NCBI GenBank assembly: GCA_016712525.1
Contig: JADJQX010000008.1
Span: 372,001 to 436,000, forward strand
DNA length: 64,000 nt
From: Myxococcales bacterium
GTDB lineage: Bacteria; Myxococcota_A; Polyangia; Polyangiales; Polyangiaceae
Direction: 5' to 3'
Part shown: positions 18,247 to 26,819 of the stretch, one piece after another
Layout: every line of letters begins with the position of its first letter
Position numbering within the stretch: the first letter of the stretch is position 1
Made by a program: the position numbers and the translations under genes
The notes under the pieces: generated by a model
Database searches by the model: none
The model's input: only the letters and a program-made list of their open reading frames with translations
What the model was told of the DNA's origin: nothing

Positions 18247-20100
18247 TCACTTCGAACGACGCGGGCGCGCCGGGACGAGGCCGAGGGCGAAGACGAGCGC
18301 GGCGAGGCCGAGCACGGCGGCGAGCCGGGCGGACCGCGACACCTCGCCGGGGCGCACCGGGACTGCCGAAGGAGCGCGCGCGAGCGGCGCGGGGACGACA
18401 CCGTCCGAGCTCCGTCCGACGAGCTCGAACAGCTCACGCCGCGCGTCGTGGAAGGGGCGAGGCTCGTCGGGCCAGGAGGGCCCGGCCGCGCCGTCGGCCT
18501 CACGGAGGGCGCGAGGCACCAAACGCGCGACGATGGCGTCGGCTTCGCGCGGGAACGAGGCGCGCGCGAGCCGCACGTACCCCACGTCTTGGATGCCTCG
18601 GCGAATGGCCTTGAGGCGCACCGAGGGGTACACGGTGTCCTCGCCGAACGAGCGCATCCCCGGCACGATTTGGGTCGCCGGGTAGACGAGGATACCGTCG
18701 CCGTTCGAGTGGTCCCCGTCGCGGTTCTTGAACGACTCGGCGACCACGAACGGATCCGTGTCGCCGCCGACCTTCCCTCCCCCGTACGAGGTCCAGCTCG
18801 TCGCCTCCCAATAGAACCACCGCGCGATGCCGTAGCGAGCGGCGATCCAACCGTTGGCGACGAGGTCCGTCGAAGGTACGTCGACGACGGGCGCCCCGGA
18901 GTAAGGCCTCCGACCGTTGTACGCCCAGACGGCCTTGGCTCGCTCACGCGCCGGCGCGACGCGGGACGGGTCGAGCTCCTCCGGGAGCTGGATGACCACG
19001 TCGGCCGCGTGCGCGAGGGGGTCCGTGCCGCACGTCGCGCCGACGGCGAGCTCCTTGGCGGCGCTCTCGGCGAGGAGCCGCTTCCACTCGGCGGGCCACG
19101 GGCTCTTGCACTCCTCGTCGACCGCGTAGAGGAAGGTCTCGAGCCGTGGATCCAGGGCCTTTACGCGACCATGAAGCCTCTCGACGAGCGGCACCTTGTC
19201 GCGCTTCGGCTCGCCGAGATCGCCGTACGAGCCGAGCACGACGATGCCCTCGCCCCGCGCCTCTCCCGGCCCCGTGTATCCTGCACCTTTCGTGAACGCC
19301 TCGCCGGTGAGGTAGGGGGCCTCGGCCTCGAGCGCCTTCTCGTCGAGGACGGGGCGAATGCCGGCGGCGTGATGGGCGTGGAGGAGCCGCCTCAGCGAAG
19401 GCTCGGCGCGGAGGCCCCCCATGCGGCGGCGGAGCGCTTCGGGCTCGTAGTAGATCATGACCGGCTGCGCCGCGAAGGGCATCTCGTGTGCGCCCACCGC
19501 CACCCGAACGACGACCTCGGCTTCCACGCCCCGGGCCGAGACCACTTGGAGCTTCGACTCGGCGAGGCCCGGCGTCGCGCTCTCGGGCACGTGCACGTCG
19601 ACCCAGAGCGCCGCGCGACGCCCGCGCTGGAGCACGATGTCGGAGCCCGGCACGAGGGGATCCGCGAAGGCGCCGAGCATGGCGGGCCTCGGCTTCGCCG
19701 AAGGGGTGAAGGCGAGCGAGTCGTCGGGGCGATGGTCGTTGCCCGACGTGCGCTCGATCCGCAGGAAATGCTCGACGAACGGGGTCGCTTCGAGAGAGCT
19801 ACCCGTGAAGGGGGAGAGGACCGCGTGCGCCGGGACGGGGGCCTCGGACGAGCCCGCAAGGACCACCTGGAACGCGACGGTCTCGCCACGCAGCGCGAAG
19901 AGCTCGACGCTCTTCCCGGGAAACGGCGAGGGGGGGAGCGCTCGCGCGGGGTCCTCGGGGACACGGAGACCGTCGTCGAAGAGGGCGACCTCGACGCCTA
20001 CGCCCGGCGGCTCGGCCCCCCCGTCGGCCGCGAGCGCCGCGGCAGGAGAGAGCACGAGCCCCGCGGCGACGACGAGGGAAGGAAACGGGCGCGTGGACAC
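18247..20100 (-). CDS. DUF4091 (GH123-like) secreted protein with C-terminal membrane helix
   Basis: 617 residues. A signal peptide (PSLVVAAGLVLSPAAALA) is followed by a beta-rich N-terminal region and then a TIM-barrel-like region with the DUF4091 features YAVDEECKSPWPAEWKRLL, EATSWTSYGG and DGILVYPA. The family is related to glycoside hydrolase 123 (beta-N-acetylgalactosaminidases), but activity here is inference. A hydrophobic helix (ARLAAVLGLAALVFALGLVP) and a basic tail end the protein, so it may be anchored in the inner membrane facing the periplasm. GTG 20100 is taken as the start because the signal peptide begins there. It is divergent from the PLP gene. Confidence 0.83.
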   Translation of the reverse strand: MSTRPFPSLVVAAGLVLSPAAALAADGGAEPPGVGVEVALFDDGLRVPEDPARALPPSPFPGKSVELFALRGETVAFQVVLAGSSEAPVPAHAVLSPFTGSSLEATPFVEHFLRIERTSGNDHRPDDSLAFTPSAKPRPAMLGAFADPLVPGSDIVLQRGRRAALWVDVHVPESATPGLAESKLQVVSARGVEAEVVVRVAVGAHEMPFAAQPVMIYYEPEALRRRMGGLRAEPSLRRLLHAHHAAGIRPVLDEKALEAEAPYLTGEAFTKGAGYTGPGEARGEGIVVLGSYGDLGEPKRDKVPLVERLHGRVKALDPRLETFLYAVDEECKSPWPAEWKRLLAESAAKELAVGATCGTDPLAHAADVVIQLPEELDPSRVAPARERAKAVWAYNGRRPYSGAPVVDVPSTDLVANGWIAARYGIARWFYWEATSWTSYGGGKVGGDTDPFVVAESFKNRDGDHSNGDGILVYPATQIVPGMRSFGEDTVYPSVRLKAIRRGIQDVGYVRLARASFPREADAIVARLVPRALREADGAAGPSWPDEPRPFHDARRELFELVGRSSDGVVPAPLARAPSAVPVRPGEVSRSARLAAVLGLAALVFALGLVPARPRRSK

Positions 20101-20205
20101 GGCGAGACGGTACACAGGCCTTCGGGAGGGAGCGAGCGCGAAGTGTCCGGGGGCGCACGCGCGGAGAGACGTGCGAAAGATCCGGGTTCGGGGCATGGTC
20201 GTCGC

Positions 20206-21189
20206 ATGACTCGCCTCGTCGTGCCCCGCCTCGCCCTCGGCGACTACCCGACCCGGGTCGAACGCATCGATGCACTTTGCACGGATCGGTGCGCGCTCTA
20301 CGTGAAACGCGACGACGCGGCGAGCCCCGTCTACGGCGGAAACAAGGTGCGAAAGCTCGAGCCCATCCTGGCGGACGCGAAGAGGCGCGGCAGCCGGCGG
20401 ATCGTGACCGTGGGCGCGGCCGGCAGCCACCACGTGCTCGCGACCACCCTCTTCGCGCGGGAGCACGGCCTGCGCGCCGCTGCGGTGCTCGTCCCACAAA
20501 GACGTACCCCGCACGCCGTGACCAACCTTCGTGTCGCGATCGGCGCAGGGCTCGAGCCGTTCGTCGCCACGGGGTACCCCGACGTCCCGCTCCGCGTCCT
20601 CGCCGCGATGCGCGCCGACAGCACGTTCGTCGCCCTAGGAGGCTCGAACGACCTCGGGACCCTCGGCTACGTGCTCGCGGGGCTCGAGCTCGGAGACCAG
20701 GTCGCGCGCGGCGAGCTGCCCGAGCCCGACCTCGTGATCGCGCCGCTCGGCTCCGGAGGGACGGTCGCGGGCCTCGCCGTGGGGCTCGAGGCCGCGGGGC
20801 TCCGCACGCGTGTCATGGGCGTCGCCGTGTCCGCGCCCGAGGGCATGTTCGGGGCCATGGCGAGGCGCCTCGTCGCTCGCGTCGCGCGCCGTGTCGGGGT
20901 CGCGAAGGGCGCCGCGCAGAAGCGCATCGCGGTGGTGGGGACCGAGATCGGCGAAGGGTACGGCATCCCCACGGCGCGAGGCGACGAGGCCACCGCGAGG
21001 GCCCGCAGCGTGGGCCTCACGCTCGATCCGACGTACACGGCGAAGGCGTTCGCGGCCACCCTCGACGAGGTCGCGCGGGGGGAGGCGAAGACGGTCGTCT
21101 TCTGGCAGACCCTGTCCTCGGCGAGCCTCGAGGCGCGCGCTCGAGAGGCCCCGGCCCTGCCGCGCGATCTCGACGACCTCTTCGTGTGA
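20206..21189 (+). CDS. D-cysteine desulfhydrase / ACC deaminase-family PLP enzyme
   Basis: A 327-residue fold-type II PLP enzyme. LYVKRDDAASPVYGGNKVRKLE contains the PLP Lys (in GGNKVRKLE), typical of DcyD, ACC deaminase and their relatives. TVGAAGSHHVLATTLFA and APLGSGGTVAGLAVGLEAA (the phosphate-binding loop) are also present. Members break D-cysteine to pyruvate, sulfide and ammonia, or 1-aminocyclopropane-1-carboxylate to 2-oxobutyrate; which one is uncertain. It starts at ATG 20206. A four-codon frame before it is not meaningful. Confidence 0.87.
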   Translation: MTRLVVPRLALGDYPTRVERIDALCTDRCALYVKRDDAASPVYGGNKVRKLEPILADAKRRGSRRIVTVGAAGSHHVLATTLFAREHGLRAAAVLVPQRRTPHAVTNLRVAIGAGLEPFVATGYPDVPLRVLAAMRADSTFVALGGSNDLGTLGYVLAGLELGDQVARGELPEPDLVIAPLGSGGTVAGLAVGLEAAGLRTRVMGVAVSAPEGMFGAMARRLVARVARRVGVAKGAAQKRIAVVGTEIGEGYGIPTARGDEATARARSVGLTLDPTYTAKAFAATLDEVARGEAKTVVFWQTLSSASLEARAREAPALPRDLDDLFV

Positions 21190-21238
21190 CGGAGGCATCG
21201 CCGACGTGCCTCGGGCGAGGTGTGGTACCGTCCTCGTC

Positions 21239-21946
21239 GTGAGCCCATCTCCCCTCTCCTACACCCTCGAAGGCAAGACCGCGGTCGTCCGCATGGACGA
21301 CGGCAAGGCCAACGCTCTCTCGTCCGACATGATCGACGCTCTGCTCGAGGCGATCACACGCGCCGAGGGCGAGGCCTCGTCGCTCGTCCTCACCGGCCGC
21401 AAGGACAAGTTCTGCGCCGGCTTCGACCTCAAGGTCATGATGAGCGGCCCCGAGAACGCCAAGGCCCTCCTCCGCCGCGGGTCGAACCTGCTCATGCGGC
21501 TCTATGGCTGCCGCGTCCCGCTCGTCATCGCGTGCACGGGGCACGCCCTGGCCGGCGGCGCGCTCGTGCTGCTCACGGCCGACACGCGCATCGGGACCGA
21601 AGGCGCGTACCGCATCGGGCTCAACGAGGTCGCCATCGGGATGCCCGTGCCCGTGCTCGCCATGGAGCTCGCGCGCGACAGGCTCGATCCCCGCGAGCTC
21701 GGCAAGGCCACGCTGCTCGCCACCATCTACGATCCGAGCGAGGCCGCCCGCGTCGGCTACCTCGATCGTGCGCTGCCCGAAGCCGACGTGCTCGGCGCGG
21801 CACTCGAAGAGGCCAAGAAGCTCGAGGCGCTCGCCCCGGCCGCGTTCGCCGCCACGAAAGACCGCCTGCGAGGCCGTACGATCGCCCACGTGAACGACAC
21901 ACTCGAGGCCGACATGCAGGCCCTGCTCATGCCCGTCGCGGGCTGA
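21239..21946 (+). CDS. Enoyl-CoA hydratase/isomerase (crotonase) family protein
   Basis: A 235-residue crotonase fold. KFCAGFDLK at about 60-68 is the oxyanion-hole/CoA-binding strand. ACTGHALAGGALVLLTADTRIG is the second conserved block, and GLNEVAIGMPVP the third. The two catalytic Glu positions of classical hydratases are not obvious, so the exact reaction on the acyl-CoA is uncertain. It starts at GTG 21239, about 50 bp after the PLP gene, and may be in the same transcript. It ends convergent to the zinc-ribbon/beta-helix gene. Confidence 0.86.
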   Translation: MSPSPLSYTLEGKTAVVRMDDGKANALSSDMIDALLEAITRAEGEASSLVLTGRKDKFCAGFDLKVMMSGPENAKALLRRGSNLLMRLYGCRVPLVIACTGHALAGGALVLLTADTRIGTEGAYRIGLNEVAIGMPVPVLAMELARDRLDPRELGKATLLATIYDPSEAARVGYLDRALPEADVLGAALEEAKKLEALAPAAFAATKDRLRGRTIAHVNDTLEADMQALLMPVAG

Positions 21947-22018
21947 GCCAAGACGCCGAATTTCACAATATTTTCGACAACCTATACACGCTCGGCGATC
22001 CGCTCGTGAGGCGGCTCG

Positions 22019-23563
22019 TCAGAGCGTGTAGCCCATTTGGATGGTCGTCGTGCCGCTCCGCGCGGGGAACGTGAGCGCGCGGACCTTCGCGAGCGCGCAC
22101 GACTCGACCGCCTTCGACACCGTGGAGCTCACGGCGGTGGCCGAGGTGACCTTGCCCGAGGCTGCGACCTCGATGCGCACCTGGAGCGCGCCGCCCTTGG
22201 CGTCTTTGCAGGAGCGCACCTGGGCGGACGACGCGTCGAGCACGCTCCGCATCGCGGACATGTCGCTCGGCCGCGTGGGCTGCGCCGCCGAGCGCCCATC
22301 GAGCTGCTTTTCGCCCGTGGTCGTCCCTTCGGCCACGTCGAACCGCGACGGGTTCGAGGCGAACGTGAAGGCCGGAGAGCCCTTCACCTGGCTGCCGGCG
22401 GTCACGCGGACCTCGGCGCCCGTCTTGCCCTGCACCGCCGGGCCTGCGCTCTCGACCGTGGCTCCGTCCACCGTGAGCTTCAGGTTGTAGTCGGCCGTGA
22501 TGCCGAGGGCGTCCCCCTTCACCTGAGCGCCCTTTCGCAGGCGGAGCTCGGAGTTGCCGCCCAAGCGGAGGCCGGCCTCGTGACCTTCGATCTTGGTGTC
22601 CTCGATCTGGAGCTTGGACGTCGAGCCTTTGCACGAGACCGCGTCGCCCTTGGTCGACGCGATCGAGGACTTCTCGGCGAGCTTCACGTCGGCGCTGTGC
22701 TCGAGCGAGAGGCCCACGTCGCCGGACTTGATGGTGGTGCTCCTCGCGTCGAAGCTGCCGCCGGAGCTCTCGAGGACGACGCCGGCCTCGTCGGAGGTGA
22801 TGGTGCTGCCCTTCGACGTGATCTTGGCGCCCGACGTCGAGTGGATGCCGTGCTCCTTGCCCTTGATGGTGGCGGAGACAAGCGAAACCTTCGCGTTGCT
22901 GCCGAAGGACAGGCCATCTTGGCCACCCGACACGGTCGAGTCCTTCACCTCGAGCTCGACGTTGTTCTCCCCATGGAGACCGGCCTCGTCGCCGTGCACC
23001 TCGCTCTTGTCGCTTATCCAGACCTTGGCGTTCGTCGCCGAGAGGTCCAGCGCGGTCGCCTTGCTCGTGAGCTTCGAGTTGACGATGCGGAGCTCGAGGT
23101 TGATGCCACCTTTGACGATGGGCTCGGTCGAGGTGAGCGTGCTGTCCTTGATGGTGATCTTGCAGTTTACGCCGGCCACGATCGGCGTCTCTTTGCCGTC
23201 GTACTTCTTGCCGGAGATCGTGATCGTCTCGTTCGGGCGGCAGGTGACGGGCAACGACACGAACCTTCGACCGAGCGCCGAGATCGCGCCGACGAGGGCG
23301 ACCACGATGACGATGACGAGCGGGATGAGCGCCGGCAGGACGGACGCGCCGACCGTCGCCGCGGTCGGGATGTAGAGGACCGTGGAGGGGACGTGCCCAG
23401 GGGAGCCGAAGGTCGTCACCGGGGGAGCGACGCGCCCCTTCTGGCGCTGGATCGAGATCGAGTTGCCGCAGTAGCGGCACGTGACCGTAGCGTCCGCAGC
23501 TCCCACCTGGAGGGGGGCGTTGCACGACGGACACCGCTGCTCGGAAAGCTTCACCGCGCTCAT
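22019..23563 (-). CDS. Zinc-ribbon / membrane helix / beta-helix protein with AgmX/PglI-type C-terminus
   Basis: 514 residues with an unusual order. A zinc ribbon with CPSC (11-14) and CRYC (29-32) comes first. One membrane helix (about 73-97) follows. A long Ser/Thr/Lys-rich right-handed beta-helix-like repeat region runs from about 105 to 400, with turns like 'STLTS', 'NSKLTS' and 'DSTVSGG'. The C-terminal domain (about 430-514) has VRSCKDAKGGALQVRIEV and VESCALAKVRALTFP. The paired Cys and the FP near the end match the myxobacterial AgmX/PglI C-terminal domain, which is TonB-like. It probably spans the inner membrane with the repeat in the periplasm. Its partner is unknown. Confidence 0.8.
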   Translation of the reverse strand: MSAVKLSEQRCPSCNAPLQVGAADATVTCRYCGNSISIQRQKGRVAPPVTTFGSPGHVPSTVLYIPTAATVGASVLPALIPLVIVIVVALVGAISALGRRFVSLPVTCRPNETITISGKKYDGKETPIVAGVNCKITIKDSTLTSTEPIVKGGINLELRIVNSKLTSKATALDLSATNAKVWISDKSEVHGDEAGLHGENNVELEVKDSTVSGGQDGLSFGSNAKVSLVSATIKGKEHGIHSTSGAKITSKGSTITSDEAGVVLESSGGSFDARSTTIKSGDVGLSLEHSADVKLAEKSSIASTKGDAVSCKGSTSKLQIEDTKIEGHEAGLRLGGNSELRLRKGAQVKGDALGITADYNLKLTVDGATVESAGPAVQGKTGAEVRVTAGSQVKGSPAFTFASNPSRFDVAEGTTTGEKQLDGRSAAQPTRPSDMSAMRSVLDASSAQVRSCKDAKGGALQVRIEVAASGKVTSATAVSSTVSKAVESCALAKVRALTFPARSGTTTIQMGYTL

Positions 23564-23605
23564 GCGCGGTAGTCTGTCACAGATTGGCCTCGAGCAAGAG
23601 GCCGC

Positions 23606-25735
23606 TCAGGGTGGGGGCAGCGCCGAGGCCAAGGGTTTCCCCTCGCCGTCGCCGCGGGAGGGCGTGGGATCGGTCGCCGGGACGTAGAGCACGACGCTCT
23701 CGCCTTCGCGGAGAGGCTCGTCTTTGGCGCGACGGTTGATGCGCTCCATGAGCTTCGCGGTGACGCCGTGCCGTTTGCCGATCGCCTCGAGCGTCTCGCC
23801 CGCCTTCGCCGAGACGACGATCCGCTTGCGCCCCTTCTCCTCGAAGTGAGCGAAGAACGCCTCGCTGCCCGAGACCACCACGTCCACGTCCGACTCGGCC
23901 AGCGTGCGCGCGCGCTCGAGCACCTTCGGATCCCGGACGAAGACCTGGAGGGTCATGCCCTCGAGGAGGCGCGCGCGGAGATCGATCGCGTTCCACCGGC
24001 GGAGCTCGTCGAGCGCGACGCCGAAGGTCTCGGCGAGCTTGTCGACCGTGTCGCCCGCCTTGACCCTGTAGAATACACGCGTCCGATCGGGATAGACGAA
24101 CACGTCCGCGGGCACCACGACCACGGGGCGCTCGGGTCGCTTCGTAACATCTCGTTTCGTATCCGTTTTTTGGCCGTCGTCCCCCTTGGGGACGAGGAGG
24201 ACGGTGCCGCCGTGCAGCACCTCGCCGGGGGCGATCGCGTTCAGCTCGACGAGCTTCGACGTCTGGACCCTGTGGCTCTCGGCGATGTCGGAGATCGACT
24301 CGCCCACCTTCACGACGTAGCGGTCGGCGGGCTCTCCCTTGCCTTGGGCCTTCGCGAGCTTCTCGGCGCACTCGGGGCCTTTGCCGGCGGGCACACGCAC
24401 GACGTAGAGGCTCCCTGGCTCACCGGGTGGGGTGCGTTGCGCGCGGAGCTCGGGGTTCAGCACCTCGACCTCCTTGGGCTTGACGCCCGCGGCCTGCGCG
24501 ACGCTCGAGAGAGGAGTCCCCGAGGGTACTCGCACCTCGTCGGCCGCGATCGGCGGATCGACGACCACCTGCGCGAAGCCGAACTTGGCGAGGTTCTTCG
24601 AGACGATCGCGCACGAGAGGATCTTCGGCACGTAGAGGGTCGTCTCCCACGGGAGCGAGCCTTCGAGCTTGGAGAGCGCGAAGTAGTCGTTCGTGTTGTA
24701 CTTTTTGACGACCTGCGTGATGCCGCCGTACCCCATGTTGTACGCGGCCATGGCGAGCTCCCAGCTCCCGAAGCGGCGGTAGAGATCGGCGAGGAAGTCG
24801 GCGGCCGCCTCGGTCGCAGACTGGACGTGGATGCGCTGGTCGGCCCAGCGATCTTGCGAGAGGCCGTAGACCTTGCCCGTCTCGGGCATGAACTGCCACA
24901 TGCCGAGCGCGCCCACGGGAGAGCGCGCGGTGGGCTCGAAGCCGCTCTCGACCATGGCGAGCCACACGAGATCCTCCGGGACGCCCTTCTTCGCGAACGT
25001 CTTTCGGATGGCTTCACGGTAGCGCCCGGAGCGCTTCAGCCAATGGGCGAACATGGCGTGCCCGCGCGGATCGTTCTTCCAGAACTCGAGGTACCGCACG
25101 AGGCGCGCGTCCCACCGGACGGGCAGGTCGGGCATCTCGAGGCCTTCGAGCCACGTGAGGTCGCGCCCTGGCTCGCGCGGCGGCTCGGCCGGCGTCTCGG
25201 GGACGTTCCCCGAAGCGTGCGGGCGGGGAGGATCCCCTTCGCGCGGCATCGGGCTCGGCGTCGTGCTCGGCCACGTGCTCCCGAGCGGAGGCATGGCCGG
25301 CGGGAAGAGCTCGCGCTCCGCTTCTTGAAGGGCCGAAAGCTCCGGGGTCTCGGCGCCGAGCGAGGCCTCGTCGAAGGTCGGCCCTCCGGCGACGTGACGA
25401 CGCCCCTTCGGATCCGCCTTTCGCTGAGGCGAGACCTTCCCCGCGACCTTCGGAGGTGCAGCGGGCTTCGGCGGCGAGGTCGGCTTCGTCTGCGCCGCGG
25501 GCTTGGGCGCGGCCTTCGGCGTGGGCGCGGGCGGAGAGGGCGCGGGCTTCGGCGTGGGCGCGGACGGAGAGGGCGCTTGCGGCTTCGGCGCTTGCGGCGA
25601 CGGCAGCGGGAGCGGCGCGGGCGAGCCAGGCTTCGACTCGGGCTTCGTCGGCCCCGCTTTGGCCGGCTCGGACCACGCGGCCGGCGAAGCGCCGAGGGTG
25701 GTCATGACGAGCCCGAGCGCAAAGAACCGTCGCAT
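23606..25735 (-). CDS. mltD: MltD-like membrane-bound lytic transglycosylase with three LysM domains
   Basis: 709 residues. A signal peptide (RRFFALGLVMTTLGASPAAW) is followed by a long Pro/Ala/Lys-rich linker. The SLT domain has MVESGFEPTARSPVGALGMW (catalytic Glu), then FMPETG and AMAAYNMGYGG. Three LysM-type repeats follow, beginning YVVKVGESISDIAESH, YRVKAGDTVDKLAETF and IVVSAKAGETLEAIGKRH. It cleaves peptidoglycan glycan strands in the periplasm. ATG 25735 is preferred because GGAGG lies five bases upstream and the signal peptide begins there. The linker DNA has Pro-codon repeats near 25500-25600. Confidence 0.92.
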   Translation of the reverse strand: MRRFFALGLVMTTLGASPAAWSEPAKAGPTKPESKPGSPAPLPLPSPQAPKPQAPSPSAPTPKPAPSPPAPTPKAAPKPAAQTKPTSPPKPAAPPKVAGKVSPQRKADPKGRRHVAGGPTFDEASLGAETPELSALQEAERELFPPAMPPLGSTWPSTTPSPMPREGDPPRPHASGNVPETPAEPPREPGRDLTWLEGLEMPDLPVRWDARLVRYLEFWKNDPRGHAMFAHWLKRSGRYREAIRKTFAKKGVPEDLVWLAMVESGFEPTARSPVGALGMWQFMPETGKVYGLSQDRWADQRIHVQSATEAAADFLADLYRRFGSWELAMAAYNMGYGGITQVVKKYNTNDYFALSKLEGSLPWETTLYVPKILSCAIVSKNLAKFGFAQVVVDPPIAADEVRVPSGTPLSSVAQAAGVKPKEVEVLNPELRAQRTPPGEPGSLYVVRVPAGKGPECAEKLAKAQGKGEPADRYVVKVGESISDIAESHRVQTSKLVELNAIAPGEVLHGGTVLLVPKGDDGQKTDTKRDVTKRPERPVVVVPADVFVYPDRTRVFYRVKAGDTVDKLAETFGVALDELRRWNAIDLRARLLEGMTLQVFVRDPKVLERARTLAESDVDVVVSGSEAFFAHFEEKGRKRIVVSAKAGETLEAIGKRHGVTAKLMERINRRAKDEPLREGESVVLYVPATDPTPSRGDGEGKPLASALPPP

Positions 25736-25830
25736 GCCCACCTCCTCGCACTCGACCGGCAGGAGGTCAACCTTTCGGCGCCGTCCGCCGGCCGACCGCG
25801 CTCCCGGTCGAGGCCCCACCGAGCGAGCAT

Positions 25831-25841
25831 GAGATCATCTC
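25831..25841. promoter_or_regulatory. Palindrome and AT-rich patch between divergent transglycosylase and acyltransferase genes
   Basis: GAGATCATCTC is a perfect 5+1+5 dyad at 25831-25841. An AT-rich run around 25846-25872 (with TTCATTCATAAATATGAC) follows in an otherwise GC-rich region. It sits in the 195-bp space between two divergent genes and could carry their promoters. No -35/-10 pair is convincing. Confidence 0.3.
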
Positions 25842-25930
25842 ACAGATCCATGATTTCATTCATAAATATGACACGCGCCGCGCCCCGCGAAGAGGGCCGT
25901 TCCGAGCGTCACCCGTGCTAAAGGCGTCCC

Positions 25931-26809
25931 ATGGCGGAGCGCTTCGGTCTCGACGGCTACTTCCTGCGAAAGCTCGCGATGCTCGGCGCGTCCAAGGGGC
26001 CCGAGTGGTTCCTCCGGTACACTCCGCCGGTCATCGGGCTCGCCGCGATGGCGCTCGTCCCCTCGGCGCGGCGGGCCGTCGTGCGAAACCTCCGGATGGC
26101 TCACGGAGAGCGAGCGACCGCGCTCGAGGCCGTCGACGTCGCGCGGACCTTCGGGAGCTACGCGGCATCCTTGGCCGAGGCCCTCGCGGCAGGCTCGAAG
26201 AACCAAGTCGACTTCCAGAGCCACAGCGTGGACGGCAAAGAGAACATGTACGCCGCGCTCGAGATGGGCAAAGGCGTGGTCGTCGCGAGCCTCCACTCGG
26301 GCGGGTGGGACGTGCTCGGCTCGCTCTTCGCCGATCGTGTGAAGACCCCTTTCACCATCGTCATGGAGCCCGAGCGTGACGCGGGCGCGCGGCGCTTCCA
26401 CGACGAGCTGCGAGAGCGCGCGGGGGTCAAGGTCGCCCACGCCGGGGACGACCCGCTCGCGGCCCTCCCTCTCCTCCGCGACCTCAAAGACAAGGGGATC
26501 GTCGCGCTTTTGTGCGATCGCACGCCCCCCGGCATGAAGACCTTCGACGTCTCGCTCTTCGACCGACCGGGCAAGATCCCTCAGGGGCCGTTCCGCCTCG
26601 CGCAGCTCTCGGGGGCGCCGGTCGTCCCGCTCTTCTGCGCGCGCTCCGGCTTTCGCAGCTACCACGTGGTCGTGCGCCCGCCGATCGTGGTCCCGAGGCG
26701 CGCGACCCCCGAAGAGCTCGACGCAGCCGCGCAGGCGGTCGCCTCGGCCATGACCGACTTCGTGCGCGCCTACCCGACGCAGTGGTTCCACTTCGCGAGC
26801 GACGGCTGA
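25931..26809 (+). CDS. Lysophospholipid/lipid A acyltransferase (HtrB/LpxL-like)
   Basis: A 292-residue LPLAT-family acyltransferase. After an N-terminal hydrophobic stretch (TPPVIGLAAMALVP) comes the catalytic HSGGWD (H-x4-D) and then EPERDAGARRFHDELRE. DRTPPGMKTFDVSLFDRP and GPFRLAQLSGAPVVPLFCAR are further family blocks. E. coli HtrB/LpxL adds a secondary acyl chain to lipid A. Myxobacterial relatives may act on lipid A or on other acyl carriers. It starts at ATG 25931, divergent from the transglycosylase. Confidence 0.88.
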   Translation: MAERFGLDGYFLRKLAMLGASKGPEWFLRYTPPVIGLAAMALVPSARRAVVRNLRMAHGERATALEAVDVARTFGSYAASLAEALAAGSKNQVDFQSHSVDGKENMYAALEMGKGVVVASLHSGGWDVLGSLFADRVKTPFTIVMEPERDAGARRFHDELRERAGVKVAHAGDDPLAALPLLRDLKDKGIVALLCDRTPPGMKTFDVSLFDRPGKIPQGPFRLAQLSGAPVVPLFCARSGFRSYHVVVRPPIVVPRRATPEELDAAAQAVASAMTDFVRAYPTQWFHFASDG

Positions 26810-26819
26810 CCCGCCGAGG

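Noticed and set aside
18448..20205. Plus-strand upstream extension of the PLP enzyme frame
   Set aside because: It lies antisense to the DUF4091 gene and has no domain. The PLP enzyme starts at 20206.
20195..20209. Four-codon frame (MVVA) just before the PLP gene
   Set aside because: Too short, with no ribosome site, and it overlaps the true start by chance.
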